45,895 bases of DNA from DAOMFM01 sp035429825 (GCA_044224215.1 JBGAKX010000022.1:1-45895), one strand, 5' to 3'. Positions 32,848-41,645 are shown, counted from the first letter of the stretch. The notes: generated from the letters alone by a model not told the origin. Made by a program: numbers and translations.

Positions 32848-35689
32848 CTAACCCCCGTTCCAGTCGCCCTTCACCGGCATCGCCACGTTCGTCGGCCCGA
32901 ACCCGAACACCAGGTTTGCCGCACCCGGCGTATTGCTGTCGCGCAGGAAAAAGAACCCCGTCGACGCGTTGTACAACCCCACCGTGTCGACGTTGTCGTT
33001 GTTCCAGTCGCCAACAATCGCCACCCACCCCGCATTCGCGGGACCGTAAGAGAACGCGATGTCGGCCGCGCCCGGGCTGTTCGAGTTTCGCAAGAACCAC
33101 GTCCCCGTCGACGGGATGTAGACGCCGATGCTGTCGCCGCCGTCGCCGTCCCAGTCGCCGACGACCGGAACCGCTCCCGCCGGTCCGTAGCCGAACACCC
33201 GCTCGGCCGCGCCCGACGAGTTGCTGTTGCGCAGAAAGAACGACCCCGTCGACGCAAAGTACAGCCCGACCGTGTCCGTCCCGTCGTTGTCCCAGTCGCC
33301 GACGATCGGCGTCGCGCCCGAATTCCCGCCGCCGTACTGGAACGCGTAATCGGCGGCTCCGCCCGAATTGGCATTCTTCAGAAAGAAGTTCCCCGTCTGC
33401 GGATCGTAGAGCCCCGGCGAATCGACCCCGTCGCCGTTCCAGTCGCCCGACAGCGGCACCCACCCGGCATTCGCCGGTCCGTAGGAGTACGCCGCATCCG
33501 CCGCCCCCGGCTGGTGCGAGTTGCGCAGGAAATACGTCGACGACGACGGCACGAACACGCCGACCGTGTCGCCGACCGTTCCGTTGAACGAGTTGTCGCG
33601 ATACCACCGCACCAGCGTCCGAAGCGCTTCCGGCGGATTCGTCGGCGCGGGCAGACCCAATACCGTATCGACCGTGTTGATGCCGTGGCAGTTCGTGCAC
33701 GACCGCATCTCGCCCGCGGCGAACGTCAGCCAGTACCGCTCGCGCACCGACGCCGTCCCGTTGTTCTGCGCCAGCTGCCACGTGAGCGCCCGCCGTGCCG
33801 GCACGAGCGCGGCCATGCTGCCGTCCGCTCCGAGCTCCACCGATCCCGGCGGAGCGCCCGCCACGACGCGGTTGTTGCCGTCGTGCATCACCTGCGCGAT
33901 CGGTCGCCGGCCGCCGTGGTAGTTGGAGTAGCTGCGCACGAGATCGCCCTGGAAGAACTGCGCCCAGCGGATCTCGACGGGCACCGACCCGGGCTCGGCC
34001 GTCTGGGTCGTGCTGTTGAAGATCTTCAGGTTGAAGTCCTGCTGACGGTCCGCGCGGCGGGTGACGTTGCGGCTGACGATCAGCGCGAGGTTGTGGCTCG
34101 CGAGGTAGTTCTTGAAGCGGTCGACCGCCGGCTGGCCGCCAAGTTCGTCGAGCAGGATCTGGTTCTCGATCGACGGCAGCACCGATGTTCTCGCGGCAGG
34201 CCGCGGACGCGACCGCACCTCGACCGGGTCGAGCTCCCACATCGGGCCGGAGTACGACACCTGGCTGTACGAGTAGTTATCCCAGTAGCTGATCGTCTTG
34301 GTGATCGGGTTCGCGATGAGCCGGGCGCCGGCGACCATGTACTGGCCGCTCTGCTGCATCTTGACGAGCTTGCAGTCGTAGAGCGACGAGAGCTGCCCCG
34401 ACGTCGTGTGGTCGCGGAACGCCGACGACGCGTGGACCGCGATCAGCGTGCCGTCGGTGAGCGGCGTCGGATTTCGGAAGTGACCGGGGAATCCGGGAGG
34501 CGGCGTCTGGCCCGAGTCGTACGCGTCGAACGACGCCGGATCCGAAATGTAGTCCACCTGCATGTTGTCGGCGTTGATGGCTTCGTTGCCGTTGAGCGCG
34601 ACGATCTGGCCCATCGCGTGCGTGCCGAACTCCTGCGACTTGGTCGCGTAGAAGTACCCGGCCTGCGACGGGCTCTCCTTCAGCTGGAGCATGTTGAACG
34701 CGGTGCGGCGGCCGTCGGCCGCGATGAACTCCGGCAGACCATCGTGCGCCGAGTCGAAGTAGCTCTCGAGCTCGTGCCGTCCGACGTGGTTCACTGTCTC
34801 GAGACCGGTGCCGTCCTCGTTCACCTGCCACGGGAAGAACTGGTTGAACGTATGACCGTGGTAGTAGTTGCCGGCCGGTACGGTCCGCAGTTCGGGAAAG
34901 ATCTCGGTCGAGTTGGTCGTCACGACGGCGCTCGACTCGCGGACATAGTTGAACGCGCCATAGGTGAGCACTTCCTCGTGCTCTGCTGGTCGCGCTGCAG
35001 GTGGTCCCACCGCGTGAAGATGATGCGGCCGTCGGACGCGACGATCGGCGTGAACGCGCCCGAGACCGTGTGGTCGAGCAGGCGGAGGTTCGTGCCGTCG
35101 GCGTTCATAGACCAGATGCCGGTGTTCGTCGGCTGGGACTCGTACTCGTCGAGCTGCGGGTAGAGCGACTGGTCGCCGTTGCGCGGGCGGTCGGACGTGA
35201 AAGATGCGGTCTGTCGTGCCATAGAACGGCGACACGTTGTTGCTGTTCGGGCTGCGGCAGCTTGGTGATCTCTGCGTCTGCCCCTGTCCGATCCCCGTCA
35301 CTTCGTAGATCTGCCAGTAGACCGGCGAGTAGTCATTCTGGACGGTGCCCCCGACGACCATCGAGAACAGCGCCTTGGTGCCGGACCAGTGGACGGAGGG
35401 CTCGCGTACCGAGATCTCCTGGTGGATACAGGCCGTAGCCGGCTTCGGCGGTCAGGTTCAGGCGTGCCGTCCAGTACCGGATGTACAGATCGCCGCCGCG
35501 CGGTGTGCTGAAGGTGTTGGCTTCGTGGTTTCCAGACGTCGCGTTGACGGACGTGAAATCGCCGCCGAACGGCGGCTGCGTGACGAACCATGACGGTCGG
35601 AGCGCGGACGTCTGCACGACTACGCTGGCTGGAAGCAGGGTCGCGGCAACGATCGCACCAAGGGCTGCAAGGACGAGATGAACTTTCAT
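32848..35689 (-). CDS. HzsA-like cytochrome c protein with FG-GAP repeats; 5' part frameshifted
   Basis: The signal peptide (MKVHLVLAALGAIVAATLLP) starts at 35689 with GGAG upstream. The product then has WD40/TolB-like blades, a middle region resembling the alpha subunit of hydrazine synthase (IFFTSDRP-like, PVEIRWAQFFQGDLVRSYSN), a single heme c motif SCTNCHGIN, and a C-terminal run of five ~47-residue FG-GAP/VCBS-type repeats (VVGDWDGDGGDSIGVY) with Ca-binding DxDxDG loops. It ends KGDWNGG. From 34.97 kb to the stop the frame is clean (about 700 codons). Upstream, protein similarity jumps frames near 35430, 35283, 35265, 35214 and 34980. It is probably an extracytoplasmic electron-transfer or adhesion-related protein. 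Hydrazine synthesis is not implied. As written it cannot yield a full protein. Confidence 0.75.
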
Positions 35690-35794
35690 CAGGTCTCCGG
35701 GGCGTGTAGGTGCGGGGACGATCAGGGGCTTTGGGCGAATTGGGGTGCGCCTCTTGTACCAACGGCATTATTGGCAAGCGGACGCGAGTCAAAA

Positions 35795-35839
35795 CCGCAA
35801 ATTTACGCGGATCAGCGCGGATTTGCGGTAGTCTGCGGC
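35795..35839. repeat. CGCAGAT-type palindromic intergenic repeat, copy 4
   Basis: CCGCAAATTTACGCGGATCA and GCGCGGATTTGCGG are complementary at their ends and are followed by TAGTCTGCGGC. It lies between the divergent 5' ends of the HzsA-like gene and the panE pseudogene, five bases before the panE start codon, so here it sits in a promoter/leader and not at a gene end. Confidence 0.65.
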
Positions 35840-35843
35840 AACC

Positions 35844-36753
35844 ATGCAGGAATTGCAATCTACGGGACCGGCGGGAGCCGGGGCTACTGGCGCACGGCTC
35901 GCGCACGCGGGCGAGGACGTCGTGTTCGCGCGCGGTGCACACGTCGGCGCGATCCGTGAGCGGGCTGAAGGTCATCGCGCCCGACGGAGAAATCGTGATC
36001 CACCCGGCCGCGGCGTTTGACGATCCGGCGCAGGTTGGAGCCGGTGGACGTGATCATCTACGGCGTGAAGACGTTTCAGCTGCCCGACGCGGCAGGCGTC
36101 AGCCGATGATCGGGCCGGAGACGTTCGTCGTGCCGTTGCAGGGCGTCGACGCGCCCGACGAGCTTCGGCCGTGCTCGGCCCGGAACGCGTGCTGGGCGGC
36201 GTGCGGAACGATCAGCCGGGTTGTCGAGCCGGGCGTGATCGACAGCGTCGGCGCGGTGAATTTTGTGAAGTTCGGCGAGCTGGACGAGCGGCCGAGCGAG
36301 CGGACGGGGCGGTTGCTGCTGGAGCGTTCGAGCGCGGGCGTGCGGGCCGAGGTTCCGGAGGCATCCACGTCGCGATGTGGGAGAAATTCCTGTTCGTCAC
36401 GTCGATGGAGGCGTCGGCGCGGTGACACGGGCGACGATAGGGGTGACGCGCGCTACCGGAGACGCGCGCGATGCTCGAGACGTCGATGCGCGAGATCTTC
36501 GCGGTCGGTCGTACGCGCGGGATCGCGATCCCGGACGGCACGGTCGAGCGGTCGATGGCGTTCACGGACACGCTTGCGCCGGGCGGGACGACGTCGTTGC
36601 GGCAGGACATCGCGGATGGGAAGCCTTCGGGCTTGACGCGTGGAATGGTGCAGTGGTGCGGTTGGGGCGGGGGAGGCGGTGTGGCGACGCCGTTGAACGG
36701 GTTTTTGTATGCCGCGCTGCTCCCCAGAACGCCACGCCCGCGGCGAAAATTAA
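35844..36753 (+). pseudogene. panE: 2-dehydropantoate 2-reductase (PanE-like) gene with many frameshifts
   Basis: Reading across all three frames recovers a nearly complete ketopantoate reductase of about 300 residues. From the N-terminus: AIYGTGG-like start (IAIYGTGG, GARLAHAGEDVVF), GLKVIAPDGEIVIHPAAA, DVIIYGVKTFQLPDAA, PMIGPETFVVPLQ with GVDAPDELR, LGPERVLGGV, GTISRVVEPGVIDSVGAVNF, the catalytic-region IHVAMWEKFLFVTSM, GGVGAVTRATIGVTRA, MREIFAVGRTRGIAIPDGTV, DAWNGAVVRLG and ATPLNGFLYAALLP. About ten small indels separate these pieces, while amino-acid content is preserved. The enzyme would reduce ketopantoate with NADPH for coenzyme A synthesis. Genuine recent decay and consensus error are both possible. 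Confidence 0.85.
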
Positions 36754-36760
36754 CCCGCAC

Positions 36761-36907
36761 AACGCTGTAACTGAGCTGGGCGCGGTAAGCGCTTTCAGGC
36801 CCCAACGTGCGCTACGACCGAGGCGGATTTCCGCGCCCACGCCGGGTTCAACCGTTGTGCGCCATCGACGTGGGGCCTGGGCGGCTACTACGCTCAACTC
36901 AGATTCG
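36761..36907. repeat. Long hairpin repeat (GAGC-GCGGTAGC family), copy 1
   Basis: About 147 bp. The left end AACGCTGTAACTGAGCTGGG with GGCCCCAACGT is mirrored by GTGGGGCC and CTCAACTCAGATTCG at the right end. The arm centre (GCGGTAAGCGC) is mutated relative to copy 2. It follows the panE pseudogene's end by eight bases. A second copy follows in tandem after an 18-bp spacer. Confidence 0.8.
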
Positions 36908-36925
36908 TAGTTTCCACTCCAGCCC

Positions 36926-37074
36926 AACGTTGTAACTGAGCTGGGCGCGGTAGCTGTCGCTCAGGCCCCCAACGTGCGATTCGACCGAGGCGGGTTTTCG
37001 CGACTACGCTGGCTTCGACCGTTGTGCGCCATCGACATTGGGGCCTGAGCGCTACCGCGCTCAGCTCAGATTCG
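36926..37074. repeat. Long hairpin repeat (GAGC-GCGGTAGC family), copy 2
   Basis: About 149 bp, tandem to copy 1. The left arm AACTGAGCTGGGCGCGGTAG and the right arm GCGCTACCGCGCTCAGCTCA are complementary, with internal CTCAGGCCC/GGGGCCTGAG pairing. The middle contains TTCGACCGTTGTGCGCCATC, also found in copy 1. Together copies 1 and 2 fill the gap before the hydrolase-LuxR gene's 3' end; nothing else is seen in 36754-37103. Confidence 0.85.
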
Positions 37075-37103
37075 TGATTGGTTCGCGTCCGCACGGAACG
37101 CCG

Positions 37104-38195
37104 TCATCCGCGGCCCGTCTTCGAAAACCCCCGCTCGTGCGCCATCACGATCGCCTGCGCCCGCGTCCACACCCCCAGCTTGTCGAACACGTTCGACACG
37201 TGGTTCCTCACGGTCTTCTCGCTGATCGCGAGCCGCTCCGCGATCTCCGCGTTCCCGAGCCCCTCCGCAATCAGCACCAGCACTTCGCGCTCGCGCTTTG
37301 ACAACTGCGAAAACGCCGCGTCCTCTCCACCCGAACCGCCCTTCGCAACGCCCGTGAATTCGAGCACCGCCTCGCAGAACCGCCCCCACGCAGGCTCGTG
37401 CTCCAGCAGGATATGGTTCCTCGAATCGAGCTCGATGAACTGCGCGTCGGGAATCCCGGAGGCGAGAAACCGCCCCTCGGCGATCGGGCACACGGCGTCG
37501 TCGCGTGAATGGATCACGAGCGTAGGCGTCCGCACCTCGCCGAGCAGGTCCGTGACGTCGACGTTCGCCCGCGCCTCCATCAGGTCGGCGGCGATCTCGG
37601 GCGAGGTCGTTTTGTGGCAGAGCTCGTTGAACCAGTCCAGCTGCTCGTCGGTCCCCCCGGGGATGAAGCGCGACGTGAACACCTGGGTAAACGCCGGATT
37701 CCCGCTTCCCCACCTGAGCCGCATCAGGTCGATGATCGCCCGGTACACCCGTTCGTTCTCGGGCGAGTTCCGTCGGGCGATGCCGCGCGCGTACGCGCCA
37801 TAGCACACGAGGTGCGAGACGCGCTCCGGGTGCCGGACGGCGTACTTGATACACGCGGACGCGCCCTGCGAGATGCCGAGCAATATGACGGGCGTCTGGA
37901 TGTCGGCGGCATCGATGACGGCTTCGAGGTCCTCGACCCAGCGCTCCATCGACAGGTCGCCGACGTTCCAGTCGGTCATGCCGCAGCCCCGCTCGTCGAA
38001 CCGCACGAACCGGTAGTTGCCGGACAGGAACCGCATCCAGTGCCGCCAGACGGGGCTCTGCCAGTCGTACTCGAGGTGTGAGAGCCAGTTCGCCGCCTTG
38101 ACGAGCACGGGACCCGAGCCGGCTTCGGCCCAGGCGAGCTGAACGCCATCGGGCGTTCGCAGGTAGCGGATTCGCTGGCGCGTGCTCTTGTCCAT
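37104..38195 (-). CDS. Alpha/beta-hydrolase fused to a LuxR-type DNA-binding domain
   Basis: This 363-aa protein has an N-terminal alpha/beta-hydrolase (about 10-285) with nucleophile elbow LLGISQGAS (Ser109), oxyanion/HG-like region, acid Asp232/233 in IHSRDDAVCP and His261 in SRNHILLEHEPAW, so a catalytic triad is present. Residues 297-355 are a LuxR/FixJ helix-turn-helix: LSKREREVLVLIAEGLGN, AEIAERLAISEKTVRNHVSN. The fusion suggests a regulator whose activity depends on binding or hydrolysing a small ester or lactone; the ligand is unknown. The start at 38195 opens the fold (MDKSTRQRIRYLRTPDG); the longer frame reads through the divergent promoter. It is transcribed away from the PLP-decarboxylase gene, its likely target. 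Confidence 0.87.
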   Translation of the reverse strand: MDKSTRQRIRYLRTPDGVQLAWAEAGSGPVLVKAANWLSHLEYDWQSPVWRHWMRFLSGNYRFVRFDERGCGMTDWNVGDLSMERWVEDLEAVIDAADIQTPVILLGISQGASACIKYAVRHPERVSHLVCYGAYARGIARRNSPENERVYRAIIDLMRLRWGSGNPAFTQVFTSRFIPGGTDEQLDWFNELCHKTTSPEIAADLMEARANVDVTDLLGEVRTPTLVIHSRDDAVCPIAEGRFLASGIPDAQFIELDSRNHILLEHEPAWGRFCEAVLEFTGVAKGGSGGEDAAFSQLSKREREVLVLIAEGLGNAEIAERLAISEKTVRNHVSNVFDKLGVWTRAQAIVMAHERGFSKTGRG

Positions 38196-38222
38196 CGGCG
38201 ATTCGCCAATTTCGGGCGAGAT

Positions 38223-38298
38223 CGGGACAAAAGTCCCGGGTTGCTGCCCGAATCCTAGCCGAACCGGGACAGAACACCTATGGCGGCCGAAAGCCGCC
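38223..38298. promoter_or_regulatory. Palindromes in the divergent LuxR/decarboxylase promoter region
   Basis: CGGGACAAAAGTCCCG (38223-38238) is a perfect 6-bp palindrome with a 4-base centre. A second CGGGACA half-site lies at 38265-38271, 42 bp (about four turns) away. GGCGGCCGAAAGCCGCC (38282-38298) can form a short hairpin in the decarboxylase leader. LuxR-type proteins bind such dyads, so autoregulation and control of the decarboxylase are plausible. Confidence 0.45.
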
Positions 38299-38334
38299 GG
38301 GCCCAACCTGTGAGGCGTGAGGAAGGAGATGCCA

Positions 38335-39882
38335 ATGACCAACGAACAGCAGCGGCCGAGGCCCGGCGACATCGACCTTGACGAGTTCCGGCGCGTCGGA
38401 CGCGACGTCGTCGACGCCATCGCGGACTACCACGACGGGCTTTCCGAGCGCCGGGTCCTTCCCGACGCGACACCGGAATTCGTCGCGAGCCAGTTTGCGG
38501 GTGAGCTGTCCGAGGACCCCGAGTCGGTCGACACCCTCGTTGCGGACTGGCGCGAGCGGGTCAGTCCGCTCGTGACGGCGCTCGGGTCGCCGCGCCACTT
38601 CGCATACGTGAACGGTTCGGGGGCGATGATCGGTATCCTGGCCGAAGCGCTCGCGGCCACGACGAACACGAACGCAGGGACGTGGAAACTTGGGCCGGCG
38701 GCGACCGAGATGGAGCGGCAGTGCGTGCGCTGGATCGCCCGATTCGTGGGCTATCCGGAAGACACCGGCGGGATCCTGGTCTCGGGCGGAACGATGGCGA
38801 ACTTCACGGCGCTGCTCACCGCGCTGCGCCACGTCGCGCCGTACGACACGACGCCGGACGGGCTGCAGGACACCGCGCGACGCGGGCGGTTCCTGCTCTA
38901 CATGACCGACCACGAGGGGCACGTGTCGATCACGCGCGTCGCCGACATGCTGAACCTCGGCCGCAACGCGGTCCGGCTCGTCCCGAGCCTGCCCGACTTC
39001 ACGATGGACGTCGACGCGCTCGACCGGATGCTCGCCGAGGATCGCGCGCGGGGAGACGTGCCGTTTTGCGTTGTCGCGCAGCTCGGATCGATCAACGTGG
39101 GGGCCGTCGATCCGATCGACGCGATCGCGGATGTGTGCGAACGGCACGGCGTGTGGCTGCACGGCGATGGAGCCGTAGGCCTGCTGGCCGCGGGTGTCCC
39201 CGGGACCGCCGCGCTGTTCCGGGGCCTCGAGCGCGCCGACTCGGTCTCGTGCGACGCGCACAAGCTGCTGGGGGTTCCGAACGACTGCGGCGTCGTGATG
39301 GTGCGTCACGCCGAGCGGCTCCGCCGCGCATTCTCGATCGCCGCGCCCTACCTGCGTTCGAGTCTCGAAGGCGAGAACCACACGTTCGACTTCTTCGAGT
39401 ACGGCCCTCAGATGTCGCGCGCGTTCAGGGCGCTGAAGGTGTGGATGACGATGCGCTTCTTTGGCGCGCGGGCCCTGCGCGAGCTGTTCGCCAAGAACAT
39501 CGGCCTGGCCCACCGCCTGCACGGGCTTGTTCGCGAGCACCCGAACTTCGAGGTGCTCCACCAGCCGTCGCTCTACGTGTACAGCTTCCGCTACGTGCCG
39601 ATCGAGCTTTCGGATCGGTCCGGCGAGCCCGGAATCGCTGCGCTGCTCGATCGCCTGAACGAGGAGATCGCCGAGGCCGTTCGACGGAGCGGCGTCGCAA
39701 TGATCATGACGACTCGAATCCGGGGCGCGGTCGCGCTCCGGATGTCCATCTGCTCGCACCGCACGCTCGAGGAGGACGTCGATCGGACGTTCTCGGAGAT
39801 CGCGAGCGTCGGCCGTGCACTCAGCCGCGAGCGCGTTGCGCTCGACAGGGAACGACTGCAACTGGAGGTATCACCGTGTTGA
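38335..39882 (+). CDS. Group II PLP-dependent amino acid decarboxylase
   Basis: This 515-aa protein is of the aromatic-L-amino-acid/glutamate decarboxylase family. Residues 80-130 hold the substrate-side HFAYVNGSGAMIGILAE and TWKLGPAATEME segments, GILVSGGTMANFTALL (about 146-161) binds the cofactor phosphate, His196 stacks on the pyridine ring, Asp278 in LHGDGAVG contacts the pyridine nitrogen, and Lys310 in SCDAHKLLGVP forms the Schiff base. Substrate specificity is open (aromatic amino acids, aspartate, methionine or others). The start ATG 38335 has AAGGAG six bases upstream. Its last codons (LEVSPC) are encoded by the leader of mddA copy 2, whose GTG lies inside the gene (7-bp overlap). 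Confidence 0.9.
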   Translation: MTNEQQRPRPGDIDLDEFRRVGRDVVDAIADYHDGLSERRVLPDATPEFVASQFAGELSEDPESVDTLVADWRERVSPLVTALGSPRHFAYVNGSGAMIGILAEALAATTNTNAGTWKLGPAATEMERQCVRWIARFVGYPEDTGGILVSGGTMANFTALLTALRHVAPYDTTPDGLQDTARRGRFLLYMTDHEGHVSITRVADMLNLGRNAVRLVPSLPDFTMDVDALDRMLAEDRARGDVPFCVVAQLGSINVGAVDPIDAIADVCERHGVWLHGDGAVGLLAAGVPGTAALFRGLERADSVSCDAHKLLGVPNDCGVVMVRHAERLRRAFSIAAPYLRSSLEGENHTFDFFEYGPQMSRAFRALKVWMTMRFFGARALRELFAKNIGLAHRLHGLVREHPNFEVLHQPSLYVYSFRYVPIELSDRSGEPGIAALLDRLNEEIAEAVRRSGVAMIMTTRIRGAVALRMSICSHRTLEEDVDRTFSEIASVGRALSRERVALDRERLQLEVSPC

Positions 39883-40622
39883 AGCGAATCGCGTTCTTTG
39901 CGTATGGGAGCATCAGTTACCTGATCTTCTTTGCCACGTTTCTCTATGCCATTGCGTTCGTCGGCAACTTTGGCGTGCCCTCGACGCTCGACGGGCCGGC
40001 TGCAAGCGACTTCTGGATGGCGGTCGCGATTGACGTCGGGCTGCTGACGCTGTTCGCCGTGCAGCACAGCGTCATGGCGCGGCCGTGGTTCAAGGAGGGA
40101 TGGACGCTCTATGTGCCGAAGCCGCTCGAGCGGTCGACGTATGTGCTGTTCTCGAGCCTGGCGCTGATCCTGCTGTTCTGGCAGTGGCGGCCGCTTGGGG
40201 GTTCGGTGTGGACGGTCGAGGAACCGGTGGGCCGCGCGGTGTTGTACGGCCTGATGGCGTTCGGGTTTGGGCTCGTGCTGGTTGCGACGTTCCTGATCAA
40301 CCACTTTGACCTGTTCGGGCTCAGGCAGGTGTGGCTGTTCCTGACGGGGCGTCCGTATGTCGCGTTGAAGTTCGGGACGCCGGGTATGTACAGGTTCGTG
40401 CGGCATCCGTTGTATGTCGGGTGGTTCTTTGCGTTCTGGATGACGCCGACGATGACGCTGGCGCACCTGCTGTTCGCGGTGATGACGACGGCGTACATAC
40501 TGGTGGCGATCCAGTTCGAGGAGCGTGACCTTGTGCGCGAGCACGGCGACGATTACGTGATGTACCGCGAGACGGTGCCGATGCTGGTGCCGTATGGGCG
40601 GCGGCGGGCGCGGACGTCGTGA
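39876..40622 (+). CDS. mddA: Methanethiol S-methyltransferase homologue (MddA-like), copy 2
   Basis: This 248-aa membrane protein is about 84% identical by eye to copy 1 (29641-30378), with the same helices and motifs (FAVQHSVMARPWFKEGW, MYRFVRHPLYVGWF, IQFEERDLVREHGDDY). The GTG start and the GGAGGTATCACC leader are the same as in copy 1, which fixes the start despite a longer open frame upstream. It overlaps the end of the decarboxylase gene by seven bases, so translation is coupled. The C-terminus (YGRRRARTS) differs and is slightly longer. Keeping two intact copies with different partners suggests that dosage or separate regulation matters. Confidence 0.87.
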   Translation: MLKRIAFFAYGSISYLIFFATFLYAIAFVGNFGVPSTLDGPAASDFWMAVAIDVGLLTLFAVQHSVMARPWFKEGWTLYVPKPLERSTYVLFSSLALILLFWQWRPLGGSVWTVEEPVGRAVLYGLMAFGFGLVLVATFLINHFDLFGLRQVWLFLTGRPYVALKFGTPGMYRFVRHPLYVGWFFAFWMTPTMTLAHLLFAVMTTAYILVAIQFEERDLVREHGDDYVMYRETVPMLVPYGRRRARTS

Positions 40623-40624
40623 CG

Positions 40625-40748
40625 TTGTATCCGAACCGTTGTCTCGAGCTGAGCGCGGTAGCGCTCAGGCCCCAACGTGCAGTGCGGGCGAGGTGGATCG
40701 TTGGGCGTCAATTCGGTTGGAGCCTGAGCTACCGCGCTCAGCACGATG
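40625..40748. repeat. Long hairpin repeat (GAGC-GCGGTAGC family), copy 3
   Basis: The left arm GAGCTGAGCGCGGTAGCGCT (from 40646) continues with CAGGCCCCAACG. The right arm AGCCTGAGCTACCGCGCTCA (40721-40740) lacks two bases of the full arm. The middle is diverged from copies 1 and 2. The right arm supplies the TGA stop codon of the endonuclease/phosphatase gene on the minus strand (40740-40738). Confidence 0.8.
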
Positions 40749-41602
40749 TGAGCGACACCGTCGTCCACGGGCAATGATCGGAGGCGCGTGCGCCGCACGA
40801 CGCCTCCACCGGTCGTGGCCAGCCCCCGCGCGACCAGATCCAGTCGAGCCGGCACTTCACGAGCGACACCCGGAACGTCGGCTCGTCCGCCGGGACCGCG
40901 GACGCAAACCCCGCGGTCCCAAAGAACTCCGCGGTCTCGTCGACGAACCGGTGGCTGTTGAGGTCGCCCAGCACTACCGCGCGACCGCCATCCTTGCGTG
41001 AGGACAGCGCCGCGACGACCGCGCCGGTACTGGTCGAGGTGCTGGTCGGTCGGGATGCGCCGTTCGGCGTGGACGACGTAGACGCGCACCGCGGAACCCG
41101 CGACAACGACCGTCGCGCCGAAGGCCACCCGCCGGCGGCCGTTGGGACCGGCGTGCGGCAGCTCGACACGCTCGACGTCGGCGAGCGGAAACGTGCTGAG
41201 GAGCGCGATGCCCGTGTCTTCCTCGTCGTCGTCCTCGCTGCGAAACGGCTGACCCGCCCACGCGTAGTACATCCCAAGCCGTTGGGCGAGGATGCGCGCG
41301 GTGTTGACCTGGCCGGTACGGCGTTTCGCGCGGTCGACTTCCTGGAGCCCGATGAGCTCGGCGCCGGCGAGTTCGGGGTCGGAGACCAGCAGGTCCCCAA
41401 GCTCGGTCAGCTTCTCGCCGCCGACGTGGCGGATGTTGAACGTGACGATCTTGACGGTGCGCGGTTCCGGATCAGGCCGCGCAGCCGCGGGACTGCCTGT
41501 TTCCAACAACGCAGGCCCGTTCGTCTTGGCCGACGCACCGCTCCAGCCGCAGATGCAGAGCATCAGCCCAAGCGCACTCAGATTCGCGATCATCCGCTTC
41601 AT
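40738..41602 (-). CDS. Endonuclease/exonuclease/phosphatase family protein with one frameshift
   Basis: This secreted or lipid-anchored EEP-fold hydrolase has about 287 residues. The signal region LSALGLMLCICGWSGASA is followed by KIVTFNIRHVGG (Asn), IGLQEVDRAKRR (metal-binding Glu), RVYVVHAERRIPTDQHLDQY, then after a shift AVVAALSSRKDGGRAVVLGD with LNSHRF (catalytic Asp/Asn) and GARASDHCPW (Asp-His pair). All family active-site residues are present. One extra base near 41020 (QYR/AVVAAL) breaks the frame. Members cleave phosphodiesters of nucleic acids or lipids. The final codons SLTSC and the stop lie at the edge of repeat copy 3. Start ATG 41602; no strong ribosome site. Confidence 0.8.
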
Positions 41603-41645
41603 CTGCGTTCATCCGCGGCCTGTGTTTTCCCCTCGCGGCCTGTCT
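41598..41645. repeat. Weak CGCAGAT-related sequence between the TPR and EEP genes
   Basis: TTCATCTGCGTTCATCCGCG and GCGGCCTGTCTTCA resemble parts of the repeats at 30379-30422, including the shared GCGGCCTGTCTTCA tail. It does not fold into the same stem, so it is a decayed member at best. Confidence 0.4.

Noticed and set aside
32848..33600. Regular ~141-bp DNA periodicity suggesting a CRISPR or satellite array
   Set aside because: The repeats are degenerate, in frame, and encode FG-GAP units; they are protein repeats.
36761..37074. tRNA or structured RNA gene in the hairpin-rich gap
   Set aside because: No cloverleaf, no CCA end and no T-loop GTTCRA motif in place; the structure is explained by the repeat family.
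29641..40622. A composite transposon bounded by the two mddA copies
   Set aside because: The copies are direct, intact, non-transposase genes, about 10 kb apart, with no terminal inverted repeats or transposase between them.
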